Shown here: in pieces, positions 46,901-57,881 of the stretch
Position numbering within the stretch: the first letter of the stretch is position 1
How the letters are laid out: each line of letters begins with the position of its first letter
Origin: Branchiostoma floridae
Taxonomy: Eukaryota; Chordata; Leptocardii; Amphioxiformes; Branchiostomatidae
Length of the DNA: 64,000 nt
Direction of reading: 5' to 3'
Assembly: GCF_000003815.2 (NCBI RefSeq)
Contig: NC_049982.1
Location: forward strand, 26,306,490-26,370,489
The notes under the pieces: model-generated
Databases searched by the model: none
Seen by the model: only the letters and a program-made list of their open reading frames with translations
Told to the model about the DNA's origin: nothing
Made by a program: the position numbers and the translations under genes

Positions 46901-49900
46901 AGAGGAGCAGGAGAGGAAAAAGGTAAGGCTGAGGAGATGGAGAGAGAGGAGCAGGAGAGGAGAAAGGTAGAGCTGAGGAGATGGAGAGAGAGGAGCAGGA
47001 GAGGAAAAAGGTAAGGCTGAGGAGATGGAGAGAGAGGAGCAGGAGAGGAAAAAGGTAAGGCTGAGGAGATGGAGAGAGAGGAGCAGGAGAGGAAAAAGGT
47101 AAGGCTGAGGAGATGGAGAGAAAGGAGCAGGAGAAGAAAAAGGTAAGGACTTCACCTAGTGGTGGTTATGTGTACTGGTCCAAAACCATTTTTTTCTTGA
47201 TGAACTGGTCTGGTTTATTCTTTAGTAGAGTTGTTTATACTATTGTATTTTTCCATATGTTGTACAGGCAGAGGCCGATGCCCAGAAGGCTGCTGAGAAG
47301 GAACAGCTGGTGGACACAGCGCCCCCTGTCCAGACTGAAGAGCAAACTGCAGCTGAGACCATGGTGGACAAGGCTCCCGAAATCAAATCAGAGAAGGTAA
47401 TGTTTGTTTGTAAACAACCTTAAGACATTAACAAGCAAGTTTACAAGCTTGTTACTGACCGAACTGTAAGGTTTGATCCACTCACCCCCTTTTTGATAAA
47501 TGGTTGTTCCTTCAAGTTAAAAGTGCTCAAGGTGTTACTCTCCACAAACACGGACCTCTTGCTTTTTGTCCCATTCGAGAGTACATCTGTAATCTACGTT
47601 GGGTACTCATTTTAACTGTGGAGTGAGAAAATAAGGTGTAGAGTGCCTTTCCCAAGGGCACAACAATGAAGTCAATAACCGTAGCCACAAGAACACATTG
47701 TCACAGGACCACCTTAACATGTTCAGCTTTAAAATGCTGCCTCAAATCCACTCTACGCAAAGTGTCCTTATGAAATATCAAAATATGCTGATCGCATTTC
47801 TCTTTTTCATTACAGAAGGAAGAGAAAGTCCTGGACACAGATCTCGAGGAGATCTCGGCTGCCCTGAAGAAGCTGGCAGCTGAGAAGGACACGACCTTGA
47901 CTGTGGAGAGAGATGAGTTCAACGACCTGAAGGAAGAGTATGAGGAATTCAGACAGGTGTGTCATCTGTAGTAATTAGACAATGATCCTCTCATGACACA
48001 CATATACCACATTCTCTGAACACATCTGTCAACTAGCATATGAAAAGTTTATAACTGCAAAAACACACTAACAGTACAAAAAAAATACCTACCCATAAAT
48101 TAGTAGACTCTTCCATTGACCCCATGACCTGGAATGTCTGCCATCTGTCAGAGAAGGTTGATGAATGACTATTTCTATCAGCTCTGAACTTTACTTTCTG
48201 TCAATCCAGCAACTCTAGCCTGTTCCCTTCACTTCCTTTCACTCTCGTGTATCATATGAAAGTAACTGGGGAAACACAGACAAACAGACAGACACGCAAA
48301 AAACAATACCGGAAAGGTGGAAAGAGCATATGCTTTTCCTGTGAATGTAAGTACTCTATAGAAAATATAGCTAGTTTCATCTCAGAAAGAAATCCTTTCC
48401 CAGAAGTGTCTGGCTTTTTAACAAAATGTCCACTCACCCCATATGTTTCCCTTGTTGCTGTACTTGCTAACGCTTACATGTTAATTCCCATCTGTTCAAA
48501 GCTTGCTGTACTGATTTCTACCTTGCCATTCCTTACATGTTTGAATTCACAAAGCAGCAGTGGGTGGTGGTGGGCACAGGTTTCCAGGTATTGTTCTTTG
48601 GAGGAAGCCAAGCTTACTTCCCTGTCATTTCTGTCCAACACTCGCTCCTTCTTTTTGTCACGCATGCTTTTGTTGCATAATGTTATGTCTACCAAATATA
48701 AACTGGTGCTTGAATTTGTAGGTGACCTCTGCATGCAGCTACAGTTATTCATATCTTAAATCAACCCAAATTTCCTGCCACAAATATCATTAAGACAAAT
48801 ATTCCAAAAGATGTCAAATATCTATGTCAATGGAATATTGTTAATTCATTTATTTCAGTGATGGTTTGTTTCCACTTTGCGGTAGAAGCTAGGGAGAAAA
48901 AGGGGTTTTCACTGTATTTTGAATTTGCTGTTGAACACTATAGTAATACATTGTAGATGCATATTTGTTGTGTCACCATGAAAATCATCCACTGTAAAAG
49001 TATTAAAATTGAAATTTTTTAAAAATTCTTTGTATATTTAGTAACATCAACAAAGGAAGGTTTAAGTACATTGTATGAGTGAAAGATACTTGAGCTAGGT
49101 TCAGCTAAAATCTCTACAGAAATGGGATAGACCTACCAAATGAGTAAACTGTAGTGAGTGATGTTTCTTTCTTCAACAGGACGAGAAGAACCTGCGTAAA
49201 GTGGCGTCCAAGACGGGAGAGCCAATCAGCATCCCCAAGTCCACCCGCCGGCTGAAGGGCGTCGTGACGCGGATGTTCAACCGCATCGAGAACACCATCA
49301 TGGAACTGGAGAACAGGAAGGAGCAGGTAGGATGGGGTTCTTAGCAATGATTGTTATGTTTCCCCCAAAGGTGTTACATATTGTTTTTGGTGATATGTTC
49401 TTCTTCTTTCATCTTCTTCAGTCATGTACCAATCAGAGCTTAGAACTGCCAACGACATCAGCATTTTGGCTGTTCCAACAAATACAAGCTAACTATTTGC
49501 TATTCCAGCAAATAGGAGTAAAATATTAGCTGTTCCAGCAAATATTAACAATTACAGGTTTGCCATAGCAAAATCTGTATTGTTTTAGTGAAAGACAAAT
49601 TACTGGGAGGGAAACATTTTGCATTTTCTTGAAAATGTTGCCTTTTTAGTTTTACTCTTTCTTTCCTCCCTGTCTTCAGTATTAGGTGTTTTTATGAGTT
49701 GTGCCGGGTGATATTATACATCAGGTTTTAAACGGCAGTTTGGATTGACATACCAGCTGAGGTTTTGATTGGAGGCTTGGTCAATAGACATGATGATCCG
49801 GATGCTAAGAATGTGTTACAATGGCATCCCATTTATAAATACACATACTGAAATCGCTAATCCTGAATTTTAAGTTAATGTGGTTTAGGTTGATATCTAC

Positions 49901-52900
49901 GTTCATTCATTTGGACACCTGTAGTGTCTAGTGCCACACCTGACAGCAAGTTTCCTTGCTGTTAGCAGGGTATATTTTTACAGGGAGGGTTTGCTACTTG
50001 GGACTATCGGCAGATGACAATTTCTACCCTGGCATGTACATGACATGTTACTGTGTTCTCCCAGGTGGAGGTCCAGTTGGAGCTGGATAAAGAGAAGGTA
50101 CAGCTGATGGATGTACCAGAGAACACACCCATTCTGGACAGGATAGAGACAGAGAAGTAAGTCTAACTACACTGCAATGTTTGACTAAACCTTGTAAAGT
50201 ATGTTAATTACGGTATGTGTTACAGCAAGCAATGTGAAACTGATGACATGTCTCACGTGTGAAGTCCCATCATGGAATATAGTGAATATATGAAATTTCC
50301 TGATAAGTCATTCAAATTAAGTCCTAATTTACTAAATCAAGTACCTAGTTATACCCACCATATCCTAAGGTACATACATGTCAGAAATAATAAAAATCCA
50401 TTCATTCCTTCAGAAGTTGTTCCCTTCCAAATTCTAAAGAAAAAGAAATGACAATTTATGAAGGAACAATAGAGATATAATGAAGTGGAAATCAATTTTC
50501 CAAACTTCTTGTGTTATTTCTACACCTCCAAAGAAAAAATACCGGAAAAATGATATCTTCACAGCTATTGTGCATTATAAAGATTAAAATGTTAATGTTT
50601 ACCAATGACATAATGCTTAAGATTTGATGTTTGCATAGACGTTCGTCCATAAAATCAAGTCAGTTTGGCCAATCTGGCAGTATTCTCTTCCATAGCATGC
50701 ATCTATAGAATGGTTTAGAGAGTGTACATTTTGCGGTACATGCTGTATGTGCATGCTGTCCCTGTCACTGTTGTGGTTTATCTCCCTTTACGCAGTTTGA
50801 CCTACTGTAGATATTGCTGATGGTGAAGGCTTTCCCTGACACATCATTGTTCTTGTCTCAGAGCACCTATAACTAACCCTTAGCTAACACACGTTTCTTG
50901 TGTTGTTGTTGTTGTTAGATTTATGAATAAACTAAATGTACTGCTGGTGATCAGCCCCCCTCCACCTACTTTACCTTATTTTATTTAAACACACTTGTCA
51001 TTTCATTGTCAAAGTCATCTCAAAGTGCACCCTCACTTCATACATATGCATGTATGTCAAATCCAATGGTTATGTTGTACATGTTGTGTTCTATGCCATT
51101 TGACTATAGGTCATCCTCATGTACTAATATGTAGCCATCTCAAACCATAAGCAAATAGGATAGACTGACTGAATGCAGCTATAGGACTTTCCAAAGACTA
51201 CAGATGCAGAATGCAGTGACCGATGATGATGATAGACTGACTGACATGTTTGACATTTTCCGAGTACAGGTTAAAGAATGCCAATACAGATCTGACAAGT
51301 AGTTAATGATAGAAATACATAATCTGACAGAGAAGACAAAGATTACCATAGCTGCACATTTTTGTACTTAATAGTGCTGTAATTGTCATGTACTATGTTT
51401 AGTTTGGAGACTTCATACGCATACTAGTCACTTATTTGTATCCACTCATTCTCCCATCAGATCATCACCAAACCAGTCTACTGTCTTCTCCTCCTGTCTT
51501 TTTTCCCCTTTCTTCTTTCTTAGATCTTTTCCTGAAATTCCTGAAAATAAAGTGAGATAGAAACCAAGGTCGTTTTATTAGATAAGGACTGAGCTCATCA
51601 TTAAGACCCTGCTGCTCCGATTGTTTCGCCCTGCCAAGTCCCACTGTGTTCTTTTGTCTACACCCTGGCACGGCACTCCTTCGTATAGAACAATCAGACG
51701 GATACGTCCTTGGTAAACCCTGCAGTCTGGTCTTATGTAGCTTTTACTTGTTAAATTCAAACTTACAAAACTGGTGTGATGTGTGCCTACAGGAGTTTTT
51801 CAGCATTTGAGCCCAGTGGAGTATTGTGGTAGTAGTATACTACCCATTTTGTTGATCTGAAATTAGTAATAAGCAGGTAGCTGAAACAACTAACTAATGG
51901 ACAGCTTTATAGAAATTGCTAAACTTTCTTTCCAACATTGGATCGATATAGGAACTTACCCTAAATTTTCGGTCAAATCCCATCGACCTTGTCCCTTGTT
52001 CCGGACGTCACTGCTGGAGATAGAGAGGGTGGTTCTGTGACAAGGTCGACGAAGTTTGACGAAAATTTCGGGGTAAGTTCCTATATTGATTCAGTGTTGA
52101 AAAAAAGTTTAGCAATTTCTATAATGTATTCTACCAACACAGATGAACTTTCATGCTAATATAATGGACAGCTTATTTATTAGTATATATTGAATTGACT
52201 AAGGATTTTGCACTGTTTCAATATGTGTTCTCTTAGATTTTTGTAATAACTGTTTTGTGCACACTCATTGCTGTATCATGATATCTTCAACTGTAAAAAT
52301 TATATATTAGTTTGACAGGGCTTGAAAAGTCACCAGTGTAGGTACATTGTTGTATTTGTTGCTTATGGAAAATTTAGCTATGTAAACTAAAATATTTCGA
52401 GCCCTGTTGGACTACATGTGTGTTATTTGTCACTTTCTGTATTTCTTGTATTTCTGTGGACATTTCTCACCACAACCTACCACCCTTTATTCTGTACTTT
52501 ACAGTGTTACAAGCTACAAGCATTTTGTGGGCTCTGAACCAAGTGTGTTTGGGACAGAATAGCAATTTGAAAGTTCTTCACTTACAACCAGGGAGTAACA
52601 TAACAGGCGATGTTTCGGTAGCTGTCTGTCACCTTTGGCAGGACAATACTGATGACAAGATCTCTTTGCACTGCGCCTATGTGTTGCTGCTAACAGTAAC
52701 AAATGTGGTCTGAAATGCTACGTATTGTGTCATACACAGCTATTGTATGACACCAGCGACACCTAGCTGCAGTGCAAAGTGAATTAGTCATTATTGCCCC
52801 GAAGAAGTCGATAGACTGTCACAGAATCGTCAGCTGTTGTGTTAATCTTTTGACCAACCTGATAAAGTAATTCATGGATGTGCTAGGAACAGTTTGGATG

Positions 52901-55526
52901 AAGGATCAGGAAGGGAAAAGGATAGGATTTTTTTTTAAAGTCTTAAAAAATGGAAAAAGAAAAACAGAAAAAGTGAAAATTGGAAAGCAGCTAGAGATCT
53001 AGAAGACATAACAAGACAGAAGCTGTGTTGACATTGTCCAATGCGTTGTTGTTGTTTAAAAGGTTTACCCCATCTTGTCTAGGTGCTGGACCAGCCCTAC
53101 ATGTACTGCTAACCACAAGCACACCAGGTATGGCCTCAAGCATGGCCACTGTTTCTACTGCTTACAGCTGTATAGATCAGCTACTGCATGAGGAAAGTAG
53201 ACATTGGGTAGCTTATAACACTGACACCATACATGTAGCTGTTCGTATTAACATAGATAGGTGATTTTATAACTGTACAGCATTGTCAAACCATTGAGTT
53301 TTTGTTGTTGTTTTTTTTCACTGGTTTTTGACTGGTCCAAACGTTGATGGAAATAAAACAACGGTTGTGAAAAAGAGTCTCTTTATTGAATAGTTAATGA
53401 AAAATATAGATGCTCTTTTTCACAACCCTTGTTTTATTTCCACTGACCGTTCTGTCACCTTGCTCTGGGAAATTCTGACTGGTTCAAACATTGGTGGAAA
53501 TGAGACAGTTGTAAAGTCTCTTTATTCAGTCATGTACCAACCTGATGAAACTATTTACACCATTGCCAAGTTATGATGGAGTGTGCTACACTTGGACTGT
53601 TGCTTTATAGTCTGCCATACACTTGCAAGCACTATGGCTATGTACAGTCATGTTCCTTGCACTGTTATTATACATATTACTAGTGTTTACATCCCTCAGT
53701 CATAGCCTCATAGGTTACTTGTTTCCTGTGAAAAGTCAACTAGTCTACAATGTTATAGTTCTTCATAGCAAGGAAGTTCAAATAAATTTTTAACCTACTA
53801 GCCCATAGCTTGCTCATACAGTCACAGCAACTGCCAAGTTAGAAAGTTACTGGTAGCACTTATGAAAACTCAGGACATGCTTCACTACCAAGCCAAAACT
53901 CCCAATGATTCTGTGATTTGTTCAGACAAACTTAGAATAAACAAAATACAAAACATAAACAGACCAGCAAGGAGCGTAGGTTTTATGTGTAAAGATCTCC
54001 ACTGGATGTAGAAAATTTCTTAGGGCAAACTTTTTCTTGAAAGATCAGATTGTGTATCTCTGTACTTTCACCATTTTTTTGTTACAGAACATTGTCTTTT
54101 GCTCTCACTGCCAGGCCAAATTTAATTTTTCCTATCTAATAGTTTTCTTCTCCTTACTACTCCTGTTCCATACATGATACAGGTAGAGAACTGTCCTAAA
54201 TAATGATAGAATGTTGTAGATACAAATTTAGATGGCTACAATGCTTTGTTACCTTTAGTTTAAAAGTTTGCTCCCATGTGAGGCCAGTAACATACAAGAA
54301 GTGAGCACTGTTTAAGTCTGTATTAATCAAATACTGACACTACTAACACAATTTTTGTTTTTTAGTACCATGTTTTTGTAGCTCTTGTAATCTGCTTGAA
54401 TTAAGGTGCTTTTGCCAATGATACTAAAATGCTAGTTCCTGATTACATTCAACCATAAATAATAAGCTTTATAGCATCATGCAAGAGATTTTAGACATCA
54501 CATAGACATTGTGATTACATGAAATTGCAAGTTTTTATAATGTTTGCTTTTCAAAGAAATGTTTTGCATGTTTACTATGATGTCAAACAGAATATCATTT
54601 TATTAGTATTACCTGGCAGCAGGAATCAAGCACTGGAAGAATATGATTCATAAGGTTCTGTGTACACTAATGTGCAATAGAGTATATTTTGTACATAAGT
54701 ACTACAAGCATCTTGTTCATTAAATATTACTTGGTTTAGTGTCATCAGGAACTGTTGTAGGTATTTCAGTGTCACTCATGATCTCACCTACTAACTCATA
54801 TCTCCCTCCCACAACCCTTAAATCTACATGTACATAAAAATGTATTAGCTGTAACCATTTCACGTGTGATCTACCAGGGAGTGTCTGGTCACCTTAGAGG
54901 AGCTGGTGGAAGTCTTGAAGAAGATCAAGAACATGGACACAGACATGGCAGCCGACAAGAAGCTGGAGCACATCGCTGAGATCCTGGATGATGACCATGA
55001 CGGACAGATCCGCTTGAACGAAGTGAACAAGGTGAGACTGGAGCTTAAGTTACCTACATGTATGTGAAGATGGAAGTATATTGTTTTGGTGTGTTTTTGC
55101 TTGTCTATTTGTGTGTGTTTGTCGTAATTTAGATATTACAGAGCGGCTGGATTTGAGGCAGAAAATGGTGTAACTGCAGACTTGCAGGATGGGACCGTTG
55201 ATTTGGCCTGGGTCCAAAGTTGTTGCTGTAGGCTTAGCTTGGGTCCAAAGTCCCATAGGATAGCTGGAAAATATTAACTAACTGACAGGTAGTGGGCATG
55301 TTCTGAAATTTTTCACAGAGATTTGGGATTTTTCTCGCAGGCGTTGCATATGATCCTGGAGGAGGACATTGACCTGTCGGAGTCGCAGCTGAGGGAGGTG
55401 GTGAAGCTGCTCCATGTGGAGGAGGATCTGGAGGAGGAGGAGGACAGGGAGAGGGACAGGCTGGAGAAGGAGCGGGAACTGTGGTCTCAGCAGCAGCCTC
55501 GGGAAGAAGAGAAGAAGCAGAACTAA
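40892..55526 (+). CDS. LETM1: LETM1, mitochondrial inner-membrane K+/H+ exchange protein, 14 coding exons
   Basis: Mitochondrial inner-membrane protein needed for K+/H+ (and reported Ca2+/H+) exchange and cristae form (known for the family). Exons: 40892-40967, 42188-42248, 42440-42959, 43733-43876, 44479-44622, 44924-45127, 45593-45844, 46371-46526, 47268-47396, 47816-47956, 49180-49326, 50065-50156, 54878-55031, 55341-55526. They sum to 2406 nt (801 aa) with all phases consistent; human LETM1 is 739 aa. The ATG at 40892 follows an in-frame TAG at 40868. The N-terminus is Arg/Ser-rich without acidic residues, as expected of a mitochondrial presequence. One membrane segment lies at about 230-252; the LETM ribosome-binding-like domain runs about 255-500; coiled coil follows; a canonical EF-hand loop ([12 protein letters not shown]) sits at 726-737. 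Exon 8 carries an unusual donor array. Exons 1-2 are the least certain. Confidence 0.93.
41596..41706. mobile_element. Short MITE-like inverted repeat in LETM1 intron 1
   Basis: Left end TAATGTGTCAAAGGTGAAGG and right end CCTTCACTTTTGACATATTA are reverse complements at 18 of 20 positions. A second palindrome, CCAAGGAGGTAAAAAAT / ATTTTTAACCTCCTTGG, follows at about 41727-41764. Confidence 0.6.
42188..42248 (+). CDS. LETM1: LETM1 coding exon 2
   Basis: 61 nt, phase 1 to phase 2, continuing the basic Ser/Arg/Gly-rich presequence. An alternative AG six bases downstream would give an in-frame shorter form. Confidence 0.65.
42440..42959 (+). CDS. LETM1: LETM1 coding exon 3
   Basis: Residues 46-219. 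A variable N-terminal region, then the conserved block [19 protein letters not shown] and LTRREYRQ just before the membrane segment. The start was chosen at CCAG/T because it alone fits the phase from exon 2. Confidence 0.88.
43733..43876 (+). CDS. LETM1: LETM1 coding exon 4 (transmembrane segment)
   Basis: Residues 220-267. [20 protein letters not shown] and [12 protein letters not shown] are the LETM hallmark membrane region. Phase 0 at both ends. Confidence 0.96.
43997..44210. mobile_element. TTAA-flanked MITE (piggyBac-like) in LETM1 intron 4
   Basis: Inverted ends TCCTTAAACTGCCA and TGGCAGTTTAAGGA are bounded on both sides by TTAA (43993-43996 and 44211-44214), the target site of piggyBac transposons. 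The interior holds GGATATATCC palindromes and no coding frame. Confidence 0.7.
44479..44622 (+). CDS. LETM1: LETM1 coding exon 5
   Basis: Residues 268-315, charged helical matrix region. The donor AGG/gtcagg is weak but is the only one that fits the frame and the family alignment. Confidence 0.88.
44924..45127 (+). CDS. LETM1: LETM1 coding exon 6 (RBD-like domain)
   Basis: Residues 316-383. [20 protein letters not shown] and [16 protein letters not shown] are strongly conserved in LETM1. Confidence 0.96.
45593..45844 (+). CDS. LETM1: LETM1 coding exon 7 (RBD-like domain)
   Basis: Residues 384-467. [20 protein letters not shown] and [19 protein letters not shown] are diagnostic of LETM1. Confidence 0.96.
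46371..46526 (+). CDS. LETM1: LETM1 coding exon 8 (coiled coil, with repeated splice donor)
   Basis: Residues 468-519, a Glu/Lys/Arg-rich coiled coil. The donor AAAAAG/gtaagg at 46527 is the first of 15 identical or near-identical donors spaced 44 bp apart. It is the donor that keeps the frame into exon 9; reading on meets a stop at 46572-46574. Confidence 0.9.
46487..47148 (+). repeat. 44-bp minisatellite containing an exon-intron junction
   Basis: About 15 copies of a unit containing CTGAGGAGATGGAGAGAGAG and ending GGAAAAAG/GTAAGG. Donor-like GT sites fall at 46527, 46571, 46615 and so on to 47143, exactly 44 bp apart. GTAGAG variants recur at 46571, 46703, 46835 and 46967, a 132-bp higher-order period of three units. 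The first copy is the 3' end of LETM1 exon 8, so the array grew from the junction into the intron. Confidence 0.97.
47268..47396 (+). CDS. LETM1: LETM1 coding exon 9
   Basis: Residues 520-562, a low-complexity Ala/Glu/Pro linker as in other LETM1 C-termini. Phase 0 at both ends. Confidence 0.85.
47816..47956 (+). CDS. LETM1: LETM1 coding exon 10 (coiled coil)
   Basis: Residues 563-609. [17 protein letters not shown] and EYEEFRQ match the second coiled coil of LETM1. Confidence 0.92.
49180..49326 (+). CDS. LETM1: LETM1 coding exon 11 (coiled coil)
   Basis: Residues 610-658. [20 protein letters not shown] is comparable to the RLVKRVHQMIGEID region of human LETM1. Confidence 0.92.
49905..50010 (-). 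mobile_element. 5'-truncated SINE copy
   Basis: AGCAGGGTATATTTTTACAG, preceded by ACAGCAAGTTT, matches the 3' half of the SINE at 2837-3112 in the same orientation. The tRNA-like head is missing. Lies just before LETM1 exon 12. Confidence 0.65.
50065..50156 (+). CDS. LETM1: LETM1 coding exon 12
   Basis: 92 nt ending in phase 2. Its donor overlaps an in-frame TAA (GAGAA/gtaagt), so intron retention would truncate the protein before the EF-hand. Confidence 0.88.
51908..52123. mobile_element. Foldback element, about 86-bp inverted arms
   Basis: The left arm from TATAGAAATTGCTAAACTTT through ATATAGGAACTTACCC to TCGACCTTGTC is mirrored by GACAAGGTCGAC through GGGTAAGTTCCTATAT to AGTTTAGCAATTTCTATA. 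The loop is about 45 bp. Arms carry scattered mismatches. Confidence 0.8.
52316..52406. mobile_element. Short hAT-like element
   Basis: CAGGGCTTGAAAAG at the left and TATTTCGAGCCCTG at the right match the ends of the element at 34849-35159; only about 60 bp of interior. Confidence 0.6.
53320..53540. repeat. Local direct and inverted duplication
   Basis: GGAAATAAAACAACGGTTGT with GAAAAAGAG (53349-53377) is inverted at 53412-53442. GACTGGTNCAAACNTTGNTG with GTCTCTTTATT occurs twice in direct orientation (about 53328 and 53478). Confidence 0.65.
54878..55031 (+). CDS. LETM1: LETM1 coding exon 13 (EF-hand)
   Basis: Residues 690-740. [17 protein letters not shown] holds Asp at loop positions 1, 3 and 5, Gly at 6, Ile at 8 and Glu at 12, a full calcium-binding loop. 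Confidence 0.95.
55341..55526 (+). CDS. LETM1: LETM1 last coding exon
   Basis: Residues 741-801. [20 protein letters not shown], then a Glu-rich helix ending KKQN and TAA, comparable to the human C-terminus. Confidence 0.94.
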   Translation, partial: ALHMILEEDIDLSESQLREVVKLLHVEEDLEEEEDRERDRLEKERELWSQQQPREEEKKQN

Positions 55527-57881
55527 GACATAGACTATCGCTGGCTGACAGAAAAGTCGATTCAGAAGTAGCTGTGACAAGCATGCTTTTCTAATCAGAA
55601 GTTGAAGGCATTACAGATTATCTTGAAAAGATATAGACCAGAGAATATTGGGACACTAACAGGAAGTTAGGTCAAAGGTCCCAGAAAAGTCCAACAATAG
55701 GTTATCTCATTTCCTGTCTTAAATTTTCTGCTATATACATGTCTACTGCCTTACTCTAGGTGTCCTCTATCCTGTCCCCTGTACTAACTGCAAAAAGTGT
55801 CCGTAGGAAGCAATATCTGTTGAAAGGGCATGAACTTTGAGCCTTGACACCTCTAGGTTGAAGTTGGTAAAGCTGGTGTCAAAGGAGCTAAAAGCTGTCA
55901 GAGTCACTCAGTTCTAAATTATACTTAAAAAAGACAGTCAATTGTACATTTTGTGCAGATTGGTGGTGACTATGGGAAAAACATGTGTCAGAATATATGT
56001 CTTAAGCAAGAGTGTGGAACCATTTCAGGACAAGTACCAAAGCTGTCTTAGATAAAAGATTATATATATACACAGACCCCTCCAGAAGAATATTGTTTTG
56101 AATTGTGATGAAAGCTTTTAAGACTAGTGGGATAACAACAGGCAAGGATATTGACGATATTTATCCTTATTCCCAGTACTGCTCTACTAACATCCTTCAT
56201 GTGAAAGCGTTCTAGATGTCAACCGCTTGACTAATAACTTGAGTATGTATGTGGCTATACATTATTCACATTTGTCATGAGTACAAGAATGACGTATAAA
56301 CTCTACCAAAGTCTGACTGTAGTATATGTCTATGAGGAATACATGTATAACACAGAGAAATATAAAGATATAACGAGTAAGATTTTTCTCAATATTTAGA
56401 AGAACCTTTTGCAAAGACCTATGATGTTTATTTAAAGGTATAAATTGTATATGGATAGTTTGATGACAAAAATGCTTTAGACATCTTACAACGCTACATA
56501 TGTTTTGAAATTGCATTGTAAATACTAGCTACCACCAGAGGACCATCACATGTCCTAATGTTCTCTTACAAAATCAATGTATATATATATCATAATTATG
56601 TTAGAAGACTGGTTGCCCTTGAGAAGTGGACTTCCTTTAATATTGACTGCTGTGAAGTGTGGTGTATGTATCGTTGTCATTTTCAGAATTTGTATGTTTG
56701 TAAATTATTCTATGTGAGGTGAGAAATTTGACATAATTGTTGGTATGCAAGCTGGTGTGTTACGCTGAAGGGCGTTTATATCAGCTATGCAAATACAGCA
56801 AGTACATTGCAGTTTCTGAGATTGGAGAATTTCGTACAGACATATTGAAAGGAGAAATGTGTCTATTGCTCCAGATCCAAGGTTGGAATAAGGTCTTGGA
56901 AAAAGAGAAACGATTCTTGAGTTCCTACAAGTTAAAACAGTGGCAAATCCCCCCCTCCACTGTAAAATGAAGACCTTACTGAAAGCCATTATTATTGAAT
57001 GTGTATATTTTGTTCAAAGGAAAGTTATTGTTCTCAGAAGAATATTTTCATGTTATTTCAAATTATCCTGATTTTTTTGCACTCAAATTCGTGTAGATCA
57101 TATTTATGGAACACCCTGATTTGCATTTTTGTTTAACCCTTTTCATGCGATCTAACCCATAGCCAATGCAAATTTGATGCCAAATGGCGACCTTAGCAGG
57201 ATGAAGCATTTACATGCTTGCCTGAAAATTTCTATGGATATTTCTATTATATTACTTGCTCCGTTAAGACGGTTGCATTTTGGAAGAACATACGAAAGCC
57301 TTTGGAAGGCAATACATCTTTTATATTATTTTCCTATTGATGAAATGAAAGATTTATTTCAAAGATAATTTATCATATTGTGTGTATATGTCATTCATTT
57401 TGTATATCTGTGAATGAACACTGTCCCTGTGCAAATTTAAGCAGCACATTGTAAAAATTATTTGTGATGTCCGACCCTAAACCTGACAAAAAGGATGCCA
57501 AATATACTGTGAAAGGGGAAATGTTTGCAGTGGTTTTATGTTTAAGTGGTTTTCACAGCAACCACGAACTTAGGACCACAGCCAAAATTTTGCCGACCTA
57601 CGCCATTCATTGTTTCAATTGTAAACTTAAAGCCATCATGAAATCTCCATTTTCTCCCTACCATGAAAGTAAATCTCCGCAAACGTTTCCACTTTTACAG
57701 TAGATAGCACTGTATGTTGCCAATGTATTGCTATTTGAAGGAGTTTAGAAAAAGGAATGCCCACATCACAATCATATTTTTTTGTATCCTTCATATAGTA
57801 GTACAATGTCTACAGCTTTCAGGATTTTTTTGTCAAACAACGAAAAGTTACAACTAAAATGCTGTCAAATGTGAGAATAAA
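55527..57881 (+). other. LETM1 3' untranslated region (extent uncertain)
   Basis: A/T-rich sequence after the stop with no supported gene. AATAAA at 57876-57881 is a plausible poly(A) signal. The block at 55665-55745 is repeated at about 59395-59480. Confidence 0.4.

Larger units (their letters stand above)
50157..54877 (+). other. Long LETM1 intron 12, no internal gene seen
   Basis: A 4.7-kb intron. I see no exon-like frame with domain support; it holds the foldback at 51908-52123, the small element at 52316-52406 and repeated segments at 53320-53540. Confidence 0.6.

Noticed and set aside
46463-47155. Minus-strand 230-codon frame rich in Leu, Ser and Pro
   Set aside because: Antisense of the 44-bp minisatellite at LETM1 exon 8; the codon pattern is a by-product of the repeat.
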